A stretch of DNA of 13,792 nt from DATFES01 sp035457725 (GTDB taxonomy: Bacteria; Pseudomonadota; Alphaproteobacteria; CACIAM-22H2). Below are positions 9,070 to 13,792 of the stretch, piece by piece. The translations under genes were made by a program, and so were the position numbers. The notes below the pieces were generated by a model. That model ran no database searches, was not told the DNA's origin, and saw nothing but the letters and a program-made list of their open reading frames with translations. Positions within the stretch are counted from its first letter, which is position 1. Each line of letters opens with the position of its first letter. Location of the stretch: NCBI GenBank assembly GCA_035457725.1, contig DATIBC010000004.1:1-13792 (forward strand). Direction: 5' to 3'.

Positions 9070-9500
9070 CGGACGAGCTGTATCATGCGACGATTCTCGA
9101 TCGCGCCCGATCGGGCGAGCGCGCCGGCCGGTTGGAGCGTCCGGACGCCAGCGCCACGATCGACAATCCTCTATGTGGCGACCGGGTGACGATCGACCTC
9201 AAGCTCGACGGCGGACGAGTTTCGGACATCGCCCAGTATGTGCGCGGTTGCGCCCTTTGCCGAGCGGCGGCGGCGACGATCGCGCGGCATGCGATCGGCG
9301 AGACGGCAGACAGTCTCGCCGAAACCGCCGAGGCGCTGCGCGGCATACTAAAAGGCGACGCTCCCGCGCCTTCGGGAGCATGGAGCGAGTTGTCGATGTT
9401 CGCACCGGCGCGCGCTTATAAGAGCCGGCACGATTGCGTGCTGCTGCCGTTCGAGGCGATCGCCCGCGCCTTTGCCTCGGCGCGCGATCGCTCACCCTAG
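9066..9500 (+). CDS. SufU/IscU-like sulfur acceptor or Fe-S scaffold protein
   Basis: A 144-residue protein of the SufU/IscU fold, the usual SufU length. Conserved ligands are Cys 37 and Asp 39 in NPLCGD, Cys 62 in GCALC and Cys 124 in RHDC near the C terminus, the pattern of zinc-binding SufU. An additional Cys 65 makes a CxxC where SufU proteins usually have GCxIS. In Bacillus subtilis, SufU accepts sulfur from SufS. Its position straight after a SufS-type gene (GTGA overlap, GTG start at 9066) suggests the same pairing, here probably dedicated to cofactor sulfuration or to the Fe-S clusters of the encoded oxidoreductase and cyclase. An in-frame ATG further in would remove the N-terminal helix, so the GTG is preferred. 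Confidence 0.87.
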   Translation: MTDELYHATILDRARSGERAGRLERPDASATIDNPLCGDRVTIDLKLDGGRVSDIAQYVRGCALCRAAAATIARHAIGETADSLAETAEALRGILKGDAPAPSGAWSELSMFAPARAYKSRHDCVLLPFEAIARAFASARDRSP

Positions 9501-9506
9501 ACCAAG

Positions 9507-11213
9507 ATGGCGAGCCTGACAGTCGGCTCCTTCGCGATCCGCCGCACGCGGCTGATCAGCGGGACGATCCTCTTCGTCTACGTGACCACGCACCTCGTCA
9601 ATCATTCGCTTGGCGTCATCTCGCTGGAGGCGATGGAGCACGGCCGCACGTGGTTCATCGCCTTTTGGCAATCGCTGCTGCCGACCACGGCGCTCTACGG
9701 CGCGCTCGTCACCCATTTCCTGTTGGCGCTGTGGGCGATCTTCGCGCGCCGTCGGTTGCTCGCCATGCCGGCCGCCGAGGCGCTGCAACTGGCGCTGGGA
9801 CTGGCGATCGTGCCGTTGCTGACCCAGCACGTGCTCGGCACCCGCGTGGCGCACGAGTTGTTCGACCTCCGGCCGGCGTATGCGTACGTTCTCGGCATCT
9901 TGTGGTTCGACCAGCCGCACAAGGCATTGCTGCAGGGGCTGGCGCTGCTTGTCGCCTGGGTCCACGGCTGCATCGGTTTGTATTTTTGGCTTCGCCTCAA
10001 GCCGTGGTATGGGCGCTGGCAGCCATACCTTTATGCCGGCGCGTTGCTGCTGCCGGTGGTGGCGCTGCTCGGATTCGCCGATACCGGTCGCGAAGTGGCG
10101 CGACTCGCCGAAGACGAGGCCTGGTACCAAGCCATGCGCGCCCGCGCCAACAGCCTCGACCGCGCCGCTATCGACACCTTGATCACTCTCGAAACCGCGG
10201 TCGACTGGGTGTTCTACGGCGGCATCGTGCTGGCGCTCGCGGCACGCGTGGCGCGCTTCGCGGTCGAGAAATCGCGCGGTCTCGTGCGCATCACCTATCC
10301 CGATGGGCGCGAGGCGCGCGTCGCGCCTGGCGTGACGGTGCTCGAGGCTAGCCAGCAGAACGGCATTCCGCACGCCTCGGTCTGTGGCGGGCGCGGCCGC
10401 TGCTCGACCTGCCGGGTGCGGATCGCCGCCGGCGCCGAACGTCTGCCGCCGCCTTCGCAAGGCGAGCAGACTGTCTTGGCTCGCGTCGGCGCGCCGCCTG
10501 GCGTGCGTCTCGCCTGCCAGCTTCGCCCAACGCATGATATCGCCGTCGTGCCGCTGATCGCGCCCGGCGCCGGGCCGGCGGCGGGATTCCGCAGGCCGGC
10601 GCATCTGCAAGGCCAGGAGCGCGACATCGCCATCCTGTTCTGCGATCTGCGCGGTTTCACGCAGCTCTCGGAGCGGCGGCTGCCCTATGACGTCGTGTAC
10701 GTGCTCAATCGGTACTTCGCGGCGATGGGTCAGGCGATCGAGCGCAGCGGCGGACATGTCGACAAGTTCATCGGCGACGGCGTCATGGCGCTGTTCGGCA
10801 TCGATGGCGATGCGGCGCGCGGCTGCCGGCAGGCGCTCGCCGCGGCACGCGAGATGTCGCGCACGCTCGACGATCTGAACCGCACGTTGACCCACGAGCT
10901 CGAGCGACCGCTCAAGATCGGCATCGGCATCCATGTTGGCCCGGTGATCGTCGGCGAGATGGGTTACGCGCGGACGGTCTCGACCACCGCCATCGGCGAC
11001 GCGGTCAACACGGCGAGCCGGCTCGAAGCGTTGACCAAGGATTTCGCCGCCGAGCTGGTTGTCTCCGATGCGGTCGCCGCGCGCGCCGGGGTCGATCTCG
11101 CCGGGTTTCCCGCCGAGGCGGCGATGATCCGCGGGCGCGCCGAGGCGCTGCAGGTGCGCATCATCGCCCGCGCCCAGGCGCTGCCCGAAACGCTACCGGG
11201 CGGCGTCGCTTGA
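9507..11213 (+). CDS. cyaC: CyaC-like redox-controlled adenylate cyclase (diheme b, [2Fe-2S], class III)
   Basis: A 568-residue fusion. Residues 1-250 contain six likely membrane helices (about 16-38, 58-80, 92-110, 142-163, 172-193, 228-250) resembling the diheme cytochrome b anchor of succinate:quinone oxidoreductases; histidines 29/33, 70, 108 and 153 are candidate heme ligands. Residues 258-350 are a plant-type [2Fe-2S] ferredoxin domain with Cys 293, 299, 302 and 337. Residues 368-555 are a class III cyclase: metal Asp 380 (FCDLRGFT) and Asp 424 (IGDG), adenine-selecting pair Lys 420 and Thr 494, and transition-state residues Asn 501 and Arg 505, a complete site of the Lys/Thr (IIIb) type. 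Sinorhizobium meliloti CyaC has this architecture and responds to quinone redox state. The start is 6 nt after the SufU-like stop, without a clear Shine-Dalgarno, suggesting coupled expression with the maturation genes. Confidence 0.9.
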   Translation: MASLTVGSFAIRRTRLISGTILFVYVTTHLVNHSLGVISLEAMEHGRTWFIAFWQSLLPTTALYGALVTHFLLALWAIFARRRLLAMPAAEALQLALGLAIVPLLTQHVLGTRVAHELFDLRPAYAYVLGILWFDQPHKALLQGLALLVAWVHGCIGLYFWLRLKPWYGRWQPYLYAGALLLPVVALLGFADTGREVARLAEDEAWYQAMRARANSLDRAAIDTLITLETAVDWVFYGGIVLALAARVARFAVEKSRGLVRITYPDGREARVAPGVTVLEASQQNGIPHASVCGGRGRCSTCRVRIAAGAERLPPPSQGEQTVLARVGAPPGVRLACQLRPTHDIAVVPLIAPGAGPAAGFRRPAHLQGQERDIAILFCDLRGFTQLSERRLPYDVVYVLNRYFAAMGQAIERSGGHVDKFIGDGVMALFGIDGDAARGCRQALAAAREMSRTLDDLNRTLTHELERPLKIGIGIHVGPVIVGEMGYARTVSTTAIGDAVNTASRLEALTKDFAAELVVSDAVAARAGVDLAGFPAEAAMIRGRAEALQVRIIARAQALPETLPGGVA

Positions 11214-11235
11214 TTTTCGCTGCGCCGCCCGGTAG
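11193..11235. repeat. Perfect 13-bp inverted repeat spanning the end of the cyclase gene
   Basis: Arms ctaccgggcggcg (11193-11205) and cgccgcccggtag (11223-11235) are exact reverse complements with a 17-nt loop. The left arm lies in the last codons of the cyclase gene and the stop codon (11211-11213) lies in the loop. No T run follows on the plus strand. It is either a terminator without a classical U tract, a 3'-end stabilising hairpin for the long operon mRNA, or a palindromic repeat element. It stands between the operon and the tRNA gene. Confidence 0.7.
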
Positions 11236-11264
11236 ACGGAACCGGTCATTGCGCATGCCGCGCC

Positions 11265-11340
11265 GTCCCCGTCGTCTAGAGGCCTAGGACTCCGCTCTTT
11301 CAAGGCGGCAACACGGGTTCGAATCCCGTCGGGGACGCCA
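11265..11340 (+). tRNA. tRNA-Glu (UUC)
   Basis: A full 76-nt cloverleaf including encoded CCA. The acceptor stem gtccccg (11265-11271) pairs with cggggac (11330-11336), followed by discriminator G and CCA. The anticodon stem ccgct/ggcgg encloses loop ctttcaa (11297-11303) with anticodon TTC (11299-11301), reading GAA. The T arm is acggg-ttcgaat-cccgt. The sequence closely resembles E. coli tRNA-Glu as I remember it. It sits 29 nt after the inverted repeat at the end of the cyclase gene, and DNA of different character begins after its 3' end. Confidence 0.97.
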
Positions 11341-11386
11341 AAAATTTCAATATCTTAATCGTTATAGCCATTCACTTTCTCTCACC

Positions 11387-11406
11387 GTACGGAAACTGTA
11401 CGGAAA
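11387..11406. repeat. Tandem repeat of gtacggaaa, period 11
   Basis: gtacggaaa occurs at 11387-11395 and 11398-11406, so the two copies are 11 bp apart, one DNA turn. They lie 47 nt after the tRNA 3' end. Spaced copies on one helical face are typical of protein-binding arms such as integrase or excisionase sites, but no integrase gene is visible, so this is only a suggestion. Confidence 0.5.
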
Positions 11407-11500
11407 AGGTGCCGTGGAACGGACGGGGAGTTGGCAAGAGTGCCGCGGCGGTGGTGATGCGATTTCACCAGGGCGTGTACTCATAAATTTGCCATGACCG

Positions 11501-11535
11501 CTATGTCCCCAGTAGCGACATAAAAGCGGACATAG
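11501..11535. repeat. Inverted repeat ctatgtcc / ggacatag in a GACAT-rich patch
   Basis: ctatgtcc (11501-11508) and ggacatag (11528-11535) form a perfect 8-bp inverted repeat with a 19-nt spacer. Further copies of GACAT or ATGTC lie between and after the arms (11516-11521, 11540-11544, 11564-11568). It resembles degenerate interspersed repeats seen between genes in Bradyrhizobium-like genomes, which are often mis-annotated as small proteins with MSA-rich repeats. The element class is not certain. Confidence 0.4.
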
Positions 11536-11601
11536 TTTCATGTCGGCGAAGGGCCAACCCCGGATGTCGCCATAATTTGTGCGATCGCCGTGTTGGTGCA
11601 T

Positions 11602-13371
11602 TCAACCAGGGGGAAGCCCGGCGGCGCGAAGAGCCGCGGCATCGGCTTCAACTTGCGCTGTATCGCGGCGACTGAACTGGGTCTTGAGCCAGGCGGCAAT
11701 CGTGAAATTCGGGCGGGCCGCCAAAAGCTGTTCGGCAGTTCGCCTGGCTTCCTGGGATCTGCCGGTTTGCTGATAGGCGATCACGATATCGGTAAGGCCG
11801 AATCCGGGATTGCGGGCGTGATACGCTTGAAAGGCTTCAATCGCCTGCTCGGTTCGTCCCGAAAGGCGGTAAGCGTCCCCGAGAGTACCCAGATAATTTG
11901 CGGGATAGTTTGGATTGAGAGTCATTGCCTTCTCACTCAGCACGACCGCTTCTTGGGGATATCCCGATGCTGCAAGAACATGGCTGGCAAGTTCAGCTGT
12001 GTCAGCCGCCCCAGGGGCCAGCTCTACTGCCTTTCTAGCAGCGGCAACGGCTTTATCGTGTTGTCGCTGAAACAGCAGGGTTAGGCTTGAAGCGGTGTAG
12101 GCGACGGCATTCCCCGAATCGAGTTCAAACGCCTTGTCGACATAGGCCAGAGCCTTTTCGATCGCGGTCTCATGGTCGTCCCACCATCCGAAGCGGGCAT
12201 CGAAACTATGCAATAATCCCAACTGGGCATTAAGCGATGCCGAGGCAGGGTCAAGCGCAAGCGCCTTTTCCCAAAAAAACCGCGCCTGGCCCTGTGCTTC
12301 TTTGGTCACAGCCTGGCGGTGGTGCGACATCCCCTGAATCCAACAAGTCCACGCCTCGACATTCGTAGTGGTCGTGTAGTGCAGCCGCGCATGTTCACCC
12401 TCCGTGAGCTTGACCTGCATCTCGGTCGCCAGCACCAGAGTGATTTCGTCCTGGATAGCGAAGATGTCGTCCATGGCCCGGTTGTAACGCTCGGCCCAGA
12501 GGTGCGTACCATCTTGGGCGTCGATCAATTGCGCCGTGATCCGAATGCGGTTGCCGCTCTTACGGACGCTGCCCTCAAGCACATATCGCACGCCAAGTCG
12601 CTGGGCCGCCTCGCGGACATCAACCGAGCGTCCCTTGAAAACGAACGTGGAATTGCGCGCGATAACGCGCAAGCCCGTCAACTTCGACAGGGTCGTTATA
12701 ATGTCCTCGACCAGACCATCGCAGAAATAGTCCTGCTCGGGATCGCCGCTCATATTCTGGAATGGCAGCACCGCGATCGAGGGTTTTTCGGGAAGCGGCC
12801 GGAATGGCGCAGTCCGGTGTGACGTAATACTGGCCGCGGCGGTGATGGGCCGCATCCTGTAGACACGCACTGGCTCTGCGATGTTCTTTAATTGCAGCTC
12901 GCCACGGTCTTCGAAAACAACGTCGAGCTTGCGCTTGACCTGATCATGCGCGCCACGCGACAGGCAGATGCCTCCAGGGTCGGCGACCCCTTCCAGTCGC
13001 GCCGCGACGTTGACTCCGTCACCGTAGAGATCGCCACCTTCGACAATGACGTCGCCTAGATTGACACCGATGCGTAGAACGATGTGCCGATCCGCCGGCT
13101 GGCCGGCATTGGCTGCAGCCATGCTCTGCTGGAGATCGACGGCGCACTGCACCGCATTGACGGCGCTGGCGAACTCCACCAGCACTCCGTCGCCGACGAC
13201 CTTGAATATTCGGCCCTGATGCCGCGCGACCAGCGGCTCGAGCACTTCCTTGCGGTGGGCCTTGAGGGCGGTCAGCGTTCCGGCCTCGTCGGTCTCCATC
13301 AATCGGCTGTAGCCGACCACATCGGCGGCGAGAATGGCCGCGAGGCGGCGTTGAATGCGGTGTTCAGCCAT
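11602..13371 (-). CDS. Class III adenylate cyclase with TolB-like and TPR domains
   Basis: A 589-residue soluble protein read on the minus strand, converging on the tRNA. Residues 8-175 are a class III cyclase domain: metal Asp 17 (AADVVGYSRLM) and Asp 61 (KVVGDG), adenine-selecting Lys 57 and Asp 114, transition-state Asn 121 and Arg 125, so all catalytic positions are present. Residues about 196-310 are a TolB-like N-terminal domain (PSIAVLPFQNMSGDPEQDYF, then VRYVLEGSVRK). Residues about 355-565 form TPR repeats, for instance ALAYVDKAFELD and AVAAARKAVELAP. I start at the ATG (13371) because MAEHRIQRRLAAILAADVVG is the usual family beginning; a TTG at 13407 would add 12 residues of unlikely sequence. 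Such proteins occur in many copies in Bradyrhizobium and relatives; the input signal is unknown. Base composition is less GC-rich than the cox genes. Confidence 0.9.
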   Translation of the reverse strand: MAEHRIQRRLAAILAADVVGYSRLMETDEAGTLTALKAHRKEVLEPLVARHQGRIFKVVGDGVLVEFASAVNAVQCAVDLQQSMAAANAGQPADRHIVLRIGVNLGDVIVEGGDLYGDGVNVAARLEGVADPGGICLSRGAHDQVKRKLDVVFEDRGELQLKNIAEPVRVYRMRPITAAASITSHRTAPFRPLPEKPSIAVLPFQNMSGDPEQDYFCDGLVEDIITTLSKLTGLRVIARNSTFVFKGRSVDVREAAQRLGVRYVLEGSVRKSGNRIRITAQLIDAQDGTHLWAERYNRAMDDIFAIQDEITLVLATEMQVKLTEGEHARLHYTTTTNVEAWTCWIQGMSHHRQAVTKEAQGQARFFWEKALALDPASASLNAQLGLLHSFDARFGWWDDHETAIEKALAYVDKAFELDSGNAVAYTASSLTLLFQRQHDKAVAAARKAVELAPGAADTAELASHVLAASGYPQEAVVLSEKAMTLNPNYPANYLGTLGDAYRLSGRTEQAIEAFQAYHARNPGFGLTDIVIAYQQTGRSQEARRTAEQLLAARPNFTIAAWLKTQFSRRDTAQVEADAAALRAAGLPPG

Positions 13372-13563
13372 GAAAGTGCCAATTCCCCAGCGAGAGGCTT
13401 CCCGCAAATTCTATTAGCACCACGTGAGGCCGTCTATCGAACCCGACTTCGGGTATGGGTCAATCTCGACAAAACTCAATGTAAGCATCAGTCGTCCGCT
13501 TCTTAGGCGCATAGCGACCAAGAACCCCAATGCACAGCATGTTAAGCCTGACCACTGGGCCGT
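13372..13563. other. Intergenic region between TPR cyclase and IS element
   Basis: 192 nt between the start of the minus-strand cyclase and the hairpin before the transposase. The cyclase promoter must lie here, but no convincing -35/-10 pair is seen. There is one small hairpin, acccg-actt-cgggt (13441-13454), without a T run. No gene is supported. The left end of the insertion element is probably in the last few tens of bases. Confidence 0.5.
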
Positions 13564-13594
13564 GATTCAAGCCCTCAAAGCGAGGGGTCGAATC
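13564..13594 (+). promoter_or_regulatory. Hairpin covering the transposase ribosome-binding site
   Basis: gattcaagccctc (13564-13576) and gaggggtcgaatc (13582-13594) pair at 11 of 13 positions around the 5-nt loop aaagc. The right arm contains the likely Shine-Dalgarno gagggg (13582-13587), 7 nt before the ATG at 13595, and the hairpin ends directly at the start codon. Sequestering of a transposase ribosome-binding site in a hairpin is a known way by which insertion elements limit expression; its action here is inferred. Confidence 0.5.
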
Positions 13595-13792
13595 ATGCGC
13601 TATGAACTCACCAATCGGAAATGGGCTGCTATCAGATCCATGCTTCCGTACAAGTCGCGCGGCGTTCCACGGGTGAACGACCGACGTGTCCTCAACGGCA
13701 TTCTCTGGGTCTTGCGATCCGGGGCACCTTGGCGCGATCTGTCACGAGACTTTGGCCCCTACACCACCTGCTACAACTGATTTGTTCGCTGG
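13595..13792 (+). pseudogene. IS5-family transposase, N-terminal part with in-frame stop
   Basis: The reading frame from ATG 13595 gives MRYELTNRKW, then RGVPRVNDRRVLNGILWVLR and GAPWRDL...GPYTTCYN, the well-conserved N-terminal DNA-binding part of transposases of the IS5 family (IS427-like group). After 61 codons a TGA (13778-13780) stands where these proteins normally have Arg in YNRFVRW; the following codons still read FVRW up to the window end. The gene is thus interrupted by a nonsense change (CGA to TGA would be one step) and also cut by the window edge. The catalytic DDE residues lie further downstream and cannot be judged. A sequencing error cannot be excluded. Confidence 0.82.

Larger units (their letters stand above)
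11341..11601. other. Intergenic region between tRNA-Glu and the TPR cyclase
   Basis: A non-coding stretch of 261 nt, AT-rich at first (aaaatttcaatatcttaatc) and clearly different from the operon DNA before it. It holds a short tandem repeat and a GACAT/ATGTC-rich inverted repeat, both listed separately. An open frame on the minus strand (11362-11601) shows no recognisable domain and contains these repeats, so I do not call it a gene. No terminator for the tRNA is obvious. Confidence 0.6.
13564..13792 (+). mobile_element. IS5-family insertion sequence, left part (right part outside window)
   Basis: Inferred from the transposase fragment and the hairpin just before it. The exact left terminal inverted repeat and the target duplication cannot be fixed without the right end; the boundary given is the start of the hairpin and may be off by some tens of bases. 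It stands next to a tRNA-proximal accessory segment. Confidence 0.6.

Noticed and set aside
11362..11601. Small 79-codon open frame on the minus strand after the TPR cyclase
   Set aside because: It covers the repeat-rich spacer and shows no conserved domain; such frames commonly arise from interspersed repeats.
11590..12084. Plus-strand open frame of 164 codons opposite the TPR region
   Set aside because: Antisense to well-formed TPR repeats; no domain or ribosome-binding site.
13441..13454. Small hairpin acccg-actt-cgggt as terminator
   Set aside because: Only 5 bp and no T run on either strand.
11341..13792. CRISPR array, integrase or toxin-antitoxin genes in the accessory part
   Set aside because: No regularly spaced repeats and no reading frames with such motifs were found; only the cyclase and the transposase fragment are supported.

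Overview
This is a GC-rich window, almost certainly from an alphaproteobacterium. The evidence is a form II aerobic carbon monoxide dehydrogenase-type (cox) cluster, a redox-controlled CyaC-type adenylate cyclase as described in Sinorhizobium, a cyclase/TolB-like/TPR protein of a type abundant in Bradyrhizobium and relatives, and an IS5-family insertion element. I cannot place it to genus from sequence alone.

Layout. Positions 1-2858 hold the end of a structural operon: the 3' part of coxL (molybdenum large subunit, cut by the window edge) and complete coxM (FAD subunit). The L-then-M order and the AYRGAGR active-site loop both mark form II, whose real substrate is often uncertain; coxS is presumably just upstream, outside the window. 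A strong intrinsic terminator (2872-2930) closes this operon. Positions 2997-11213 hold a maturation and regulation operon of eight genes on the same strand: coxD (MoxR-type AAA+ ATPase), coxE (VWA protein), XdhC split into an N-terminal-domain gene and a C-terminal Rossmann gene, a fused molybdopterin-binding/nucleotidyltransferase protein, a SufS-type cysteine desulfurase, a SufU/IscU-like protein, and a diheme-b/[2Fe-2S]/class III adenylate cyclase fusion. The first seven genes are joined by six consecutive 4-nt ATGA or GTGA overlaps, and the cyclase follows after 6 nt.

How they may work together (inference). The nucleotidyltransferase would make the dinucleotide (probably cytosine) form of the molybdenum cofactor. 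The XdhC pair would hold it while the desulfurase, perhaps through the SufU-like protein, supplies the terminal sulfur. CoxD and CoxE would remodel the apo-enzyme for final active-site assembly. The enzyme passes electrons to the respiratory chain, and the cyclase, whose membrane part resembles a quinone-reactive diheme cytochrome b, could report quinone redox state as cAMP. A sulfur-delivery module and a redox-to-cAMP sensor in the tail of one cox maturation operon are the most interesting features here.

Positions 11193-11235 are a perfect inverted repeat over the end of the cyclase gene, followed by tRNA-Glu(UUC) at 11265-11340. Beyond the tRNA the character changes: visibly less GC-rich DNA, short repeats, a convergent cyclase/TolB-like/TPR gene on the minus strand (11602-13371), and the start of an IS5-type transposase with an in-frame stop codon, cut by the window end. 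This looks like accessory DNA next to a tRNA, though no integrase or duplicated tRNA end is visible.
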